Source: JAUZOB01 sp963692465 (GTDB lineage: Bacteria; Bacteroidota; Bacteroidia; Bacteroidales; Prolixibacteraceae). From it: a DNA stretch of 64,000 nt. Positions 16,608 through 26,048 of the stretch are shown piece after piece. Below the pieces are notes generated by a model. That model ran no database searches. It was not told the DNA's origin and saw only the letters and a list, made by a program, of their open reading frames with translations. Every line of letters starts with the position of its first letter. Position 1 is the first letter of the stretch. The position numbers and the translations under genes are program-made. The stretch covers positions 744,001 to 808,000 of the forward strand of contig OY829943.1 in assembly GCA_963692465.1 (NCBI GenBank). The letters are read 5' to 3'.

Positions 16608-17314
16608 TAAAAGCGATTGCAATTGATGATGAACCATTAGCATTACAATTAGTTTCGGGGTATATAAACAAGACCCCTTTTCTGGAACTGGTCGCAACAT
16701 TCGACAATCCGATAGATGCAATCAATCTGATCAACGACCAATCTGTTGATCTTATATTTTTAGACATACAAATGCCAGACCTAACCGGGACTTCTTTTGC
16801 CCGCACCATTGACAATGGAACAAAAATAATCTTCACCACGGCTTATGAAAAATATGCACTAGAAGGGTTTAAACTTGATGCGGTGGACTATCTTCTGAAG
16901 CCTTTTAGTTATGAAGAATTTCTTGTTGCGGCTCAAAAAGCAAAACGGTTGATCGAATTAGAGCAACATGCCACAACCAACGAATCAGACAATGAATTTC
17001 TTTTTCTTAAATCAGAATATAAAGTAGTCCGGATTAATTTCGATACAATCTTATACATTGAAGGACAAAAGGATTATATCCGGGTTTTTCTGGTTGGAGA
17101 AGATACACCAATTTTGTCTCTCTCCACACTCAAGTCAATAGAGAAGAAACTACCTGAATCACACTTTATGCGTGTACACCGTTCTTTTATTGTCAATCTT
17201 AATTTTGTTAAGGCAATCGAACGCTCCCGTATTCTTTTTGGTAAAGAATATATTCCAATTAGTGATCAGTATAAAGATAAGTTTCAGAAATTCATCAATA
17301 AAAACGTTCTTTAA
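16604..17314 (+). CDS. LytTR-family response regulator
   Basis: The cognate regulator of the LytS-like kinase. The receiver domain spans about residues 1-120, with acidic D8/D9, phospho-acceptor D54 (IFLDIQMPD), a Thr near 83 (IFTTAYEKYA) and K104 (LLKPFSYEEF). The LytTR DNA-binding domain fills about 135-236 (FLFLKSEYKVVRINFDTILYI, MRVHRSFIVNL). The length of 236 residues is typical. It ends the efflux operon, and its stop is only 8 bases from the end of the convergent TPR gene. Confidence 0.93.
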   Translation: MIKAIAIDDEPLALQLVSGYINKTPFLELVATFDNPIDAINLINDQSVDLIFLDIQMPDLTGTSFARTIDNGTKIIFTTAYEKYALEGFKLDAVDYLLKPFSYEEFLVAAQKAKRLIELEQHATTNESDNEFLFLKSEYKVVRINFDTILYIEGQKDYIRVFLVGEDTPILSLSTLKSIEKKLPESHFMRVHRSFIVNLNFVKAIERSRILFGKEYIPISDQYKDKFQKFINKNVL

Positions 17315-17322
17315 AGTCTATC

Positions 17323-18201
17323 CTAAAGTCTGGAAAGGAACTCAAATGCCTCTGTTTTTCCTAACTGTCCGGCTTTATTGAGATCTTCGTGTGCACCGTT
17401 TTTATCCCCCAATTTAAGTTTAGCTTGCCCTCTGATAAAATAAGAATTACTCAAATTCTGATTGAAATTCAATGCGTTATTGCAATCTTTCAGACACAGA
17501 TCAAATCGATTGGTTTCATATTCCAGTTGAGCACGGGTATCGTAAGCCAGAAAATTTTTATTGTCAAGATCAATTGCTTTGTTGACCGCTATTTCAGCTT
17601 CCGTATAATTTTTCAGTTGACAGTAAGCCCACCCAAGATTATTATACGCCATCGAAAAATTCACATTCAGCTCAATCGCTTTTTTATAATCGGTAACAGC
17701 GCCATAATAATCAGTTAAAGCCAATTTTGCCGAGCCCCGATTATAATAGGCAATTGCTGAATTGGGGTTCAGTTGTATTTGTTCATTAAAATCGGCCATT
17801 GCCCCGATATAATCTTCCTGATAATATTTAATCCATCCACGATAATAGTACCCTATCGGATCATTAGGAGCTAATTCTATAAATTTTGAAAAGTCCTCTA
17901 TTGCCAGGGACCGTTTGTTCTGGCACTGATAAGCATATCCACGGTTGAGATAATTATTGGCATCCTTCGGAGCTAATTCGATTGATTGAGTATAAAACCC
18001 AATTGCCTCTTCATATTTGCCACTCAACAATTGCTCGTTTCCTTTTTTCCAAAGAGAAGCAGCCTCTGTTCCCAAAATCGATTCTGCCTGTTTTTCAGAA
18101 GAAAAAGCCAGTCTTTCACCACCAACCGCATTCTCCGGGTGAGAATAACCGGTCATGAGGCATCCCAACAATAAGATTGGCACTAATATCAACTTTTTCA
18201 T
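17323..18201 (-). CDS. Exported tetratricopeptide-repeat protein
   Basis: A secreted or periplasmic TPR protein. A signal peptide starts at the second Met (base 18201, MKKLILVPILLLGCLMTGYSHP); the frame opens three residues earlier at 18210. About six or seven TPRs follow from residue 55 on, with landmarks such as AIGFYTQSIELAPKDANNYLNRGYAY, AIEDFSKFIELAPNDPIGYYYRGW and AYNNLGWAYCQLKNYTEAE. TPRs form protein-binding superhelices, so this is a scaffold or adaptor, with no enzyme motif. The partner is unknown. A -7-like CAAAAATA (18239-18246, minus strand TATTTTTG) lies upstream. Confidence 0.8.
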   Translation of the reverse strand: MKKLILVPILLLGCLMTGYSHPENAVGGERLAFSSEKQAESILGTEAASLWKKGNEQLLSGKYEEAIGFYTQSIELAPKDANNYLNRGYAYQCQNKRSLAIEDFSKFIELAPNDPIGYYYRGWIKYYQEDYIGAMADFNEQIQLNPNSAIAYYNRGSAKLALTDYYGAVTDYKKAIELNVNFSMAYNNLGWAYCQLKNYTEAEIAVNKAIDLDNKNFLAYDTRAQLEYETNRFDLCLKDCNNALNFNQNLSNSYFIRGQAKLKLGDKNGAHEDLNKAGQLGKTEAFEFLSRL

Positions 18202-18238
18202 AAATAACAAAAGACTCCTTTTGATTCTTATTTATTTA

Positions 18239-18246
18239 CAAAAATA
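18239..18246 (-). promoter_or_regulatory. Candidate -7 element for the TPR gene
   Basis: Minus-strand TATTTTTG matches TAnnTTTG, about 38 bases before the ATG at 18201. No exact -33 element was found. Confidence 0.35.
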
Positions 18247-18405
18247 TTAAATATCAAGCACTTCTTTTCTCCGTATTTATCTTATGCATTAGAATTTCCA
18301 TGAACGGTCATTTTTCTTCCATAAGATGACCTTTTCCAGATGTAAACATCCCATTCTTCGTCTTTTTTCAAAGCAATAAGAACATAAATAATCAATAACA
18401 ACTTC

Positions 18406-18436
18406 GATATAAAAAAGGCAAAGATCTTTTTATATC
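18406..18436 (-). terminator. Hairpin over the stop codon of the tandem ABC gene
   Basis: GATATAAAAA (18406-18415) and TTTTTATATC (18427-18436) are perfectly complementary with an 11-base loop. The minus-strand transcript would form a stem with a T-rich 3' arm. The stop codon of the ABC gene (18430-18432) lies inside the hairpin. Confidence 0.5.
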
Positions 18437-19839
18437 TGCTTAACTAAATTCGGGTCCGGGATATCTTCAGGGAAATGGGTAATCATGATCACCGTGGTGT
18501 CTTTATCCAAAACCTTATTTAAATATTGTTTTACCCGTTTCTTGTTTTCGTGATCCAGAAATTGGAAAGGTTCATCCAATAACAACAACTCTTTCTTCTG
18601 GAGGAAACAATTTATTATATACATCATCTGAATCTGCCCGTTCGAGAGTTGATTAACCGGTCTGAGCATATAGTCCTCTGCACCGAAATAGGCAATAATC
18701 TCTTCTAAACGAACCAGTTCCGGGCTGTTTTTATTAAATCTATTTTTCCTTTTGAGGTATTCGAATGCAGGCAAAGCAACAGACTCGGACCTAAAGAACG
18801 TTGTTATCTCGGGCCCAAGATAACTAATTCTGTTTTTTATATCCCAGATTGTTTCTCCGGTTCCTCTTCTTTTACCAAACAAATAAATATCATGATGATA
18901 GGCTTGCGGATTATCAGCAAAAACCATACTAAGTAAGGTCGATTTTCCCGAGCCGTTTTTCCCTAGCAAAGACCATTTTTCTCCTTTTTCAACGGTCCAA
19001 TTAAAACGGTCGACCAATACTTTATCTCCGTAGTAGTAGGTCAAATCATTTACTTGAACGATCGAATCCAGTTTTAGATCCGATTTAATGTTCGGGACTC
19101 CGGTAACAGTAAAAGATTCTGCTTTTAACCCCTCGTTCTGTTCGCAAATATTTCCCATTGACTTAACCTGAAAATGATCAAGAATCAATTCCCTATTCAT
19201 CACAGATGGCCAGTTCTGACTATTATCGGCAATAATAAGACGAATCTGATATTCATCAGACAAATAATCAAGGAACTGATTTAATTCGTGCTGACTATCC
19301 GTATCCAGTCCTTCATAAGGATAATCAAGCAAAAGGGTACGGGGAAGTCCCTGTGCAAGTTTCTTTAAAATGAGAAGCTTCTTTAATTGCCCGTTTGAAA
19401 GCTTGGTGACTTGTAAATCAAAAAGACTCTGTATATTCAAATTTGCAGGCAACTTCAATTTCAAAACAGCATCCAATTCCGTTCCAAAGATCTCCCTCAC
19501 TGTTGGAATATCATCATTTCCTGAAGCATAGTAACGTTGTTGGTAAAACAACTGACTGTGTTTTTTTAATATAGAGCGAAGAGAATTAGAAGGAACATAC
19601 CTTATTTTTTTCTTCCGATCCTGATAGCGATCATCCCATGAGGCTCCTTCCAAAAAAGAATATTCCACTTTACCTTTTGAACAAAACACATCTCCTGCAA
19701 CAAGTTGCAATAAGATTGACTTCCCACTTCCATTAGCTCCGCGTACAATCCAATTTTCGCCTTCTTTGATTTCCCAGTTAAGATCTTTAAACAGCACTTT
19801 CCCGGAACGGACCACTTGCACATCCTTAATTGTAATCAT
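18430..19839 (-). CDS. Tandem ABC ATPase, ModF/PhrA-like, soluble
   Basis: Two ABC nucleotide-binding domains in one 469-residue protein with no membrane segment. Domain 1 (about 1-225) has Walker A GANGSGKSIL, signature-like KLSNGQLKKL and Walker B RTLLLDYPYEGLD. Domain 2 (about 255-465) has Walker A GKNGSGKSTL, signature QLSNGQIQMM, Walker B LLLLDEPFQFLD and switch His in ITHFPED. The degenerate first Walker B (DYPYEGLD, without the usual E after D) is seen in ModF-like proteins. The molybdenum link of E. coli ModF is not supported here, because no mod genes are nearby. Role unknown. Confidence 0.8.
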   Translation of the reverse strand: MITIKDVQVVRSGKVLFKDLNWEIKEGENWIVRGANGSGKSILLQLVAGDVFCSKGKVEYSFLEGASWDDRYQDRKKKIRYVPSNSLRSILKKHSQLFYQQRYYASGNDDIPTVREIFGTELDAVLKLKLPANLNIQSLFDLQVTKLSNGQLKKLLILKKLAQGLPRTLLLDYPYEGLDTDSQHELNQFLDYLSDEYQIRLIIADNSQNWPSVMNRELILDHFQVKSMGNICEQNEGLKAESFTVTGVPNIKSDLKLDSIVQVNDLTYYYGDKVLVDRFNWTVEKGEKWSLLGKNGSGKSTLLSMVFADNPQAYHHDIYLFGKRRGTGETIWDIKNRISYLGPEITTFFRSESVALPAFEYLKRKNRFNKNSPELVRLEEIIAYFGAEDYMLRPVNQLSNGQIQMMYIINCFLQKKELLLLDEPFQFLDHENKKRVKQYLNKVLDKDTTVIMITHFPEDIPDPNLVKQI

Positions 19840-19983
19840 TTCCTGCTTCTTTGTTTCAAAATAAAACTAATAACACCTTCAAAATTACAATATGGTTCTT
19901 CTCGTCGTTCAATATGCAGAAGAAAAAAGGCAAAAGAAACAAAGACTTATAGAACGGGCCTCTCCAATGGACACAATGTCGAA

Positions 19984-22656
19984 TTATAAATCAACATCGT
20001 GAAGAAATTTTTGCATGATTTTTCTTTTCTTATATTGTTTAGAGCGGACAATAGCCGCATTCTTCATTTTCTGCTGAAGAGACAAATCTCCGAAATAAGA
20101 AATAATGCGATGAATCATATGATCTTTAATAGAAACCAGGAAGCCACTTTTTTCATTTTCAATAATATCAGCAGGGCCTTTTGTTTTATATGCAACTACC
20201 GGTAATCCGCAACTCATCGCTTCTAATACGACACAGCTAAACGTGTCAAATTTTGAAGGAAGAATCAAAAGATCTGCCGCAGAATAAATCTGAGGCAAAA
20301 GAGAATGTTCAACCCATCCCAGATAGATCGCATCGGGAATCTGCTCTTTGAGTTGCTGCTCATCCGGACCGGTTCCAACAACCACTAACCTGATTTCAGA
20401 AATTTGTACTCTAACCTGATTATATATCTCACAAAGATCTTCTATTCCTTTCTCCTTACTTATTCTTCCCACAAAGACAAGAACCGGTACCTCCTCTGAA
20501 ACACCAAAAAGTTCTTTTTTATTAGCCTGAGAATCAGGACAAAATTCTTCCCCAACCCAATGCGCAGTTAAATGAACTTTTGACTGATCGAACTCCATAT
20601 CTTTACCAGTTAACCATTTCTGTTGATCGGTATTCAGAACAAATATATCATCAAACTGCCGGTAATAAGCTCTTAAAAATCTACGCAAATGATTAATATT
20701 GTGACGATCAACACTCAGAACCTTCTTTGCAAAAGTCAACCAGTCCGTATGTAAGTAGGTATAAGCTTTTACAGAATATGCATTTTTCAACCAGATTGCA
20801 GCTAATCCCATCACCCCCTCCGTTGAGCTAATAACCCGGTCATATTCCCGTTCCTGAAAAATAGTATGAATCTCAAGAAAATCGGGAACCCGAACCGTTT
20901 GTTGCTGGTAAAACGAGAAATTAAACTCGGCCATTGGTTTTAGTACAATTAAATGATCATCGGGTTGGAGTGTATTGCTGCAAACCATAAAGTCAATCGG
21001 AAGATTTAATCTTTTTACTTCCTGATGCATCTCTTTCAACACCATTGAGACCCCATTATTATCTTCAAAGGTATCTGTTAGCCAGAGCATTCTTTTAGGA
21101 TGCTGCAGCCGCCCCAGTTGCTCCGAAAAGGATTGTAACAAAGGTCTGACATTGTACAAGGCTTTAGCACTTGTAAAATGAGCAGCCAAAATAAGAGAGG
21201 AAGCCAGAAAAGGAAAAGATAATCCGTCTAAAAAATTCTTAACATCCGGAGTTTTCACCGGCTGTCCGTTCTTACTCCAGGTTTTCACTTCACTATTCCC
21301 GATAAGAACCCGAATATCCGCAGGCAATTCAAAATTTCTTATTAATTCATTCAAATCGACTTTTTCCAAGCTACAATCTTTCAGCCTCTTAAATTTCTTA
21401 CTCAGCCGATCGTAAAATATTTTTGTCAAACTGGCATGTATTGCATATATCGAGTCTTTAAATGCAATAGAAACACTGTCCGCATCCGTTTTATCAATTG
21501 CAGCAATACGACTAACCTCATCAAATATTGATTTGTAAACATGAGGCACAAATACTCGCTGAACCAACGAAGGAGCTTTCCCATTAAAACACTGATGAAC
21601 CATCGAAACAAAATTCATCGTTACCTTATGACGCTGTAACTCGGCGAATCCATTTGAAACCAACAGAGCCGTCAGTTTTTCCTGAGGAGTTCCTTTATGC
21701 AAAAGGACTCTCAACAAACCAGGATCGTGGTGATTTAATGCAATCTGGCACACATAGTCCACAAATGCAACGGTCATCTTCTCCGAGTTGTGGTGTGAAC
21801 CATAGGGAGCCATTCTTCCCCGTCGGATAGCTTCCAATGCCAAGTCCGCCCGCGATGAAGTTAAAAGTCGCTCACGCAAATGAGGAACATGCAGATAAGT
21901 TCCTGTCAATCCGGGAAAAATGCCCATGTGACTATCTGATCCACCGGACATTCTTTTCAGATAGGGATCTTTACAATATTTCCGGGGATCAATTCCCGTC
22001 TGAAGTGAGAGTTCGTCGATTTTCTCCGGAGTGAGCGTTTCAAGCCATACTTTCACCAACATATTCTGCCATGTATCCCGTTGTCCGTTCAATACTTCGA
22101 AACGTTCAAATATCAAAGCAAGCTTTCCGAAGAAATCAAGAGAAGGAACGCCATCCGAATGGTAATGGAATAACGGATGGGCCCAGATAGTAGGCAAATC
22201 CTCAGAAAAGGCATACTCCTGAAAAGCGTAAACATTCCGTCTTAGCTTATTAAGAATCTTTTCCTGCTGCTGATCAAAACCGTAGGTTAAGACGTGAATT
22301 CCAACATTATAATCAGGGACCATACAACTAAATTCTGCTCCCACCAATACATCCTCGCCCTTATCTCTTAATTCATAGCACGAACGTGCATTATTGTGAT
22401 TTGTAATTGTTAAAGCATTGCAACCATTTTTCTTTAGCGTTTCTTTGAGTTGTTCTGTCTTCAACCACGTTTCGGGCACATTCAATATTCGCCCCAGTAA
22501 TTCATCGGGAACATCACTGTTATGATCATGACAATGTAAATCAATCTTCAGAACTTCATCTTTGGGAAATTTAATCTGCTGTTCTGCCTGGAACAATCTC
22601 AATTCCTCTACCAACTCCTCTTGAAAAGATCCGCCTTTTTTATTGCTCTCTTTCAT
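19984..22656 (-). CDS. PHP-domain phosphoesterase fused to GT4 glycosyltransferase
   Basis: An 890-residue, two-enzyme protein. The N-terminal PHP domain (about 35-330) shows the metal-binding DLHCHDHNSD (39-48), ITNHNNAR near 80, GAEFSC near 102, and SGGSDSHMG near 240. The C-terminal part (about 500-890) is a GT-B family 4 glycosyltransferase with VFVGRISKEKGIEDL, VVVGTGPDEQQL and the donor-site segment DTFSCVVLEAMSCGLPVVAY. In that segment the usual first Glu of the E-x7-E motif is Asp. The middle (about 330-500) is helical and unassigned. No signal peptide is seen. Neighbouring deacetylase and GT2 genes suggest surface glycan work. The substrate is unknown. Confidence 0.82.
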   Translation of the reverse strand: MKESNKKGGSFQEELVEELRLFQAEQQIKFPKDEVLKIDLHCHDHNSDVPDELLGRILNVPETWLKTEQLKETLKKNGCNALTITNHNNARSCYELRDKGEDVLVGAEFSCMVPDYNVGIHVLTYGFDQQQEKILNKLRRNVYAFQEYAFSEDLPTIWAHPLFHYHSDGVPSLDFFGKLALIFERFEVLNGQRDTWQNMLVKVWLETLTPEKIDELSLQTGIDPRKYCKDPYLKRMSGGSDSHMGIFPGLTGTYLHVPHLRERLLTSSRADLALEAIRRGRMAPYGSHHNSEKMTVAFVDYVCQIALNHHDPGLLRVLLHKGTPQEKLTALLVSNGFAELQRHKVTMNFVSMVHQCFNGKAPSLVQRVFVPHVYKSIFDEVSRIAAIDKTDADSVSIAFKDSIYAIHASLTKIFYDRLSKKFKRLKDCSLEKVDLNELIRNFELPADIRVLIGNSEVKTWSKNGQPVKTPDVKNFLDGLSFPFLASSLILAAHFTSAKALYNVRPLLQSFSEQLGRLQHPKRMLWLTDTFEDNNGVSMVLKEMHQEVKRLNLPIDFMVCSNTLQPDDHLIVLKPMAEFNFSFYQQQTVRVPDFLEIHTIFQEREYDRVISSTEGVMGLAAIWLKNAYSVKAYTYLHTDWLTFAKKVLSVDRHNINHLRRFLRAYYRQFDDIFVLNTDQQKWLTGKDMEFDQSKVHLTAHWVGEEFCPDSQANKKELFGVSEEVPVLVFVGRISKEKGIEDLCEIYNQVRVQISEIRLVVVGTGPDEQQLKEQIPDAIYLGWVEHSLLPQIYSAADLLILPSKFDTFSCVVLEAMSCGLPVVAYKTKGPADIIENEKSGFLVSIKDHMIHRIISYFGDLSLQQKMKNAAIVRSKQYKKRKIMQKFLHDVDL

Positions 22657-22964
22657 TCTTATCTGTTTATTTTCTACTAGATAATAGTATTCAGTTATTC
22701 CAACCTGAACACCAAGAGAACGTTGCCAAATTATTAATTACGGTCAATCAATATTAATAAACAAAGGCAATTTTGTACTCAATATTAAAAAATTGCTCAT
22801 AACGTTGAAGCAAGACCTTTCTACCAACAACCAGACATGTTTTGTCATCGCTAATACCCAATGCCTAAAAATAAATTCAAGCCTCACAAAATCTTATGGT
22901 TTCAACTTTCAACTTTCAAATCGTTATTTGTATTATTGCCGTTAAAGAATAAACAGACGATATT
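22657..22964. other. Divergent 308-base intergenic region
   Basis: AT-rich gap between the PHP-glycosyltransferase gene (minus) and the deacetylase gene (plus). I see no gene and no full promoter match. A short direct repeat, TTTCAAC, occurs twice near 22902-22916. Transcription start signals for both neighbours presumably lie here. Confidence 0.4.
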
Positions 22965-23768
22965 ATGATTTACTTTTTCTCAATCCTTATTTTTCTGTTC
23001 CTGCTAATTGCACTTCGAAATAGAATGTTTTACCTGCTTCCTGGAATAAAACCGTTACCAATTTTAATGTATCACAAGGTTAGCAAAGAGAAGACCGATA
23101 CACTAACCATCAACAATGATACCTTAGAGGAGCAGTTCCGTTATTTAAAAGATAAAGGATATACTCCTATCTTTTTTAAAGACTTACTAAACGTATTAGA
23201 CCACAAACAGGAACTACCTTCCAGACCAGTCATTATTTCTTTTGATGACGGGCACCAGGATAACTATGAGTTATTATACCCATTGCTTCTGAAATTTAAT
23301 TTTAAAGCCACCTTATTTCTGGCTCCTTTCTATTTCGGAAAACCTGCATCATGGTATGATTGCGACGAAATGATTATGTCCAGCGAAACACTTAAAACCA
23401 TGGACCCGAATATTGTAGAATTCGGGCTTCACACGAATAAACACATAAATCTGGCACACACAACATTAACAGATATCGAAAAAGACCTTAAGCTTTGTAT
23501 CTGTAATCTGGAAGAATTAAAGATTCCTTACACTCCGGTTCTTGCCTATCCTTTTGGACGCCACCCCCGAAAGATGCATGCTAAAAAAGAATTTTTCAAT
23601 CTACTCGAATCGCTGAATATCAAAATGGGAATACGAATTGCAGATCGGATTAACTCCTTCCCTTTTCTTCACAAATATGAGATCTATCGAATTAACGTTC
23701 ATGGCGAAGATTCACTAAATCGATTCAAATCAAGATTAAAATACGGGAAGATCAAATTGAAATTCTAA
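22965..23768 (+). CDS. Membrane-anchored polysaccharide deacetylase (NodB/CE4) family
   Basis: A CE4-type deacetylase that removes acetyl groups from sugar polymers, with an N-terminal membrane anchor (about residues 1-20). Motifs are YHKVSKEKTD, VIISFDDGHQDN (catalytic Asp and metal Asp, about 86-97), FGLHTNKHINLAH (the His-x3-His metal ligands) and LAYPFGRHP. The length of 267 residues is normal for a single NodB domain. Neighbouring glycosyltransferases suggest a role in surface or exported polysaccharide. The exact substrate (for example poly-GlcNAc or peptidoglycan) cannot be read from the sequence. Confidence 0.85.
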   Translation: MIYFFSILIFLFLLIALRNRMFYLLPGIKPLPILMYHKVSKEKTDTLTINNDTLEEQFRYLKDKGYTPIFFKDLLNVLDHKQELPSRPVIISFDDGHQDNYELLYPLLLKFNFKATLFLAPFYFGKPASWYDCDEMIMSSETLKTMDPNIVEFGLHTNKHINLAHTTLTDIEKDLKLCICNLEELKIPYTPVLAYPFGRHPRKMHAKKEFFNLLESLNIKMGIRIADRINSFPFLHKYEIYRINVHGEDSLNRFKSRLKYGKIKLKF

Positions 23769-23855
23769 CAAGGGACAGGGAATAACTTTTTACTTAGGGA
23801 TAGAGAAATCAATAAAAATTAACATCGTAATTAACAAAAAGAAAGATCAGCTACT

Positions 23856-23863
23856 TATCTTTG
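23856..23863 (+). promoter_or_regulatory. Candidate -7 element for the GT2 gene
   Basis: TATCTTTG, followed by C, matches TAnnTTTG exactly, 59 bases before the ATG at 23923. The -33 region has only a poor match. Confidence 0.45.
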
Positions 23864-23922
23864 CAGCAACAAACATCCAAAAACAAAAAAAGTAATTTTT
23901 TACGATCCCTAAACAAACAAAA

Positions 23923-24753
23923 ATGATGTCTCACACAAAACAAAATGATGTTTCCCTCATCATTACAACGTACAATCGACCTGAGGCGCTCGAACAAACC
24001 CTTAAGTCGGTATTAAAGCAGACTTGTATTCCGAAAGAAGTCATCATTGCTGATGATGGTTCAGACAGCCGAACTGCCGATCTGGTCAGAAAGTACCAAA
24101 AGATACTTCCCCTCGACCTGAGGCACAGCTGGCAGGAAGATCGTGGATATCGGTTAGCTGCAAGTAAGAATAAGGCTGTTGCTTCATCAACTGGAGATTA
24201 TCTTGTCTTCATGGACGGAGACATGATCTTAGACCACCGCTGTATCGAAGATTACGTCAACTTTCGTCAACCTAATTTTTTTCTGAACGGAAGTTACGTA
24301 CGGATCTATCAGGAACTGACCAATAAGATTTTCACAGGAGAGATTGAATCTCCATCTTTTTGGTCCAAAGGAATCAAACGCCGGCAAAATGCGTTGTACA
24401 TTCCTTTTCTTCACAAATTCGTAAAAGGTCCCCAGTATACGTACAAACGTATTCGCGGAGGACAATGTTCTATGTGGAAAGATGATTTTATTAAAGTTAA
24501 TGGCTTCGACGAGCAATTCGAAGGATGGGGCTACGAGGATTTTGATCTTGGATATCGGCTTATGAATGCAGGAGTTAAAAGAACAAACATTAAATTCTGC
24601 GCAATAACCTATCACCTTTATCATACTCCAAGCTCCAGAAGTTCAACCGTTCAAAACTGGGCCATTCTGGAGAAAACAATAAGAACAAAAAAGATCTGGG
24701 CAGAAAAAGGAATCAATCAGTATTTACTCCAAAGCCAGAAAGTAGGATCTTAG
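23923..24753 (+). CDS. Glycosyltransferase family 2
   Basis: A GT-A fold glycosyltransferase of 276 residues. The nucleotide-binding start is VSLIITTYNRPEALEQTLKS with ADDGSDSRTADLV (about 10-52). The DxD metal motif is FMDGDMILD (about 92-100). A C-terminal GT2-like segment, GFDEQFEGWGYEDFDLGYRLMNAG (about 204-227), provides the W-G-x-E-D motif of galactosyltransferase-type enzymes. A second ATG follows at codon 2. There is no membrane segment, so it is cytoplasmic. Acceptor and sugar are unknown; lipopolysaccharide or capsule building is likely from the context. Confidence 0.86.
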   Translation: MMSHTKQNDVSLIITTYNRPEALEQTLKSVLKQTCIPKEVIIADDGSDSRTADLVRKYQKILPLDLRHSWQEDRGYRLAASKNKAVASSTGDYLVFMDGDMILDHRCIEDYVNFRQPNFFLNGSYVRIYQELTNKIFTGEIESPSFWSKGIKRRQNALYIPFLHKFVKGPQYTYKRIRGGQCSMWKDDFIKVNGFDEQFEGWGYEDFDLGYRLMNAGVKRTNIKFCAITYHLYHTPSSRSSTVQNWAILEKTIRTKKIWAEKGINQYLLQSQKVGS

Positions 24754-24780
24754 ATTTTCTTTCTTACAATTTTTATAACA

Positions 24781-24829
24781 AAAAACCGGAAACAGAAACG
24801 AGAACAACTCTCGCCTATTTCCGGTTTTT
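24781..24829. terminator. Bidirectional terminator between GT2 and MFS genes
   Basis: AAAAACCGGAAA (24781-24792) pairs with TTTCCGGTTTTT (24818-24829). An inner CGAGA/TCTCG stem (24799-24813) extends the structure. A/T runs on both sides suit both convergent genes. Confidence 0.85.
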
Positions 24830-24835
24830 GTTTAA

Positions 24836-25999
24836 TTATTTTGCAGATGATTCTTTCACCCTATATGCACAAAAAAGTAAGAAACCAACGGCAAACAAAA
24901 GAATCAATAAACTACCAGTTGGACCTTTTATAACATAAGAAGACACAAGACCCATAATAATAGGAATAATAGCACCACCTGCAACTCCCATAATCATAAG
25001 TCCGGAAATATCATTTGCTTTCTCTGGTAATTTCTGCAAAGCCATAGCAAAGATTATTGAAAATACATTTGCAACCGTAAACCCCAGAATAAAGACCATT
25101 GCCAAAATAGCCCACTCATTTCCAATAAGCATCATGATAAACATAGCAGGAATAGCAATAATCATACTAATCTGAAAAAACTTACGTCTTGCTATTTTCA
25201 CCAATAAGATAGCACCGATAAAAGCGCCAAGAGTACGGGCTGCAAAATAGAGACTCGTTCCAAGTACCGCTTTTTCGCGAGTCATACCACAACGTTCACG
25301 AAGTAACTGTGGAATCGTTATATTCAGACCAACATCAACTCCGACACAACAAATAATTCCAAAAAATAAAAGCAAAATAGTCGGATCTTTTAATAAACCG
25401 AAACAGCTACCAAAAGAAGACGTCTTTTCTTTTGATGGTTCCTCATGAATCTGAGTAAAGAGAAGCCATAATGTCGAAATCAAGGTTATCACAGCATAAA
25501 CAGGAAAAATAAGCTTCCAATTTCCCATTGTCGTTGCTAAACCACTAGCAATAATTGGTCCCAAAAAAGAAGCAATTGCCTTGGTAAACTGACCAAACGT
25601 CAGACTACTGGTTAATCGTTCCCCACTAACGACATTGGTCAAAAGAGGATTTAATGACACCTGTAAAATGGTATTTCCAATTCCGAGCAATGCAAAAGCG
25701 ACTAAAAGAATTGGAAATTGATAACCAATCAATGGAACCAGCATCGCAACTATCGTGACAATCATACTAATCACAACTGTTTTCTTCCGACCGATTTTAT
25801 TCATCATTAAGCTAGTCGGAACTGAAAGAATAGCGAACCATACAAAGACCAGCATCGGTAAAAGAGCTGACACCCAATTTTTCAATGCAAAATCGTATTT
25901 CGCATAATACGTAGCAGTCCCCACCAGATCAACAAAACCCATGATGAAGAAGCCAAAAAGCACAGGGAGTACCTGCACATAAGAGGTTGATTTTTTCAT
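24836..25999 (-). CDS. MFS transporter, sugar-type (FucP/NagP-like)
   Basis: A 12-helix major facilitator permease of 387 residues. The typical first-half motif between helices 2 and 3 is MMNKIGRKKTVV (about 64-75). A second-half counterpart is LLVKIARRKFF, and the loop after helix 6 is charged (IHEEPSKEKTS). It lies 49 bases downstream of the GH92 mannosidase on the same strand, so it probably imports the sugar that enzyme releases. Substrate assignment is by context only. Confidence 0.8.
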   Translation of the reverse strand: MKKSTSYVQVLPVLFGFFIMGFVDLVGTATYYAKYDFALKNWVSALLPMLVFVWFAILSVPTSLMMNKIGRKKTVVISMIVTIVAMLVPLIGYQFPILLVAFALLGIGNTILQVSLNPLLTNVVSGERLTSSLTFGQFTKAIASFLGPIIASGLATTMGNWKLIFPVYAVITLISTLWLLFTQIHEEPSKEKTSSFGSCFGLLKDPTILLLFFGIICCVGVDVGLNITIPQLLRERCGMTREKAVLGTSLYFAARTLGAFIGAILLVKIARRKFFQISMIIAIPAMFIMMLIGNEWAILAMVFILGFTVANVFSIIFAMALQKLPEKANDISGLMIMGVAGGAIIPIIMGLVSSYVIKGPTGSLLILLFAVGFLLFCAYRVKESSAK

Positions 26000-26048
26000 T
26001 TAAATACTTATTAGCAGTTTTTTTATTTAGTGAACAGAATAAAATAAT

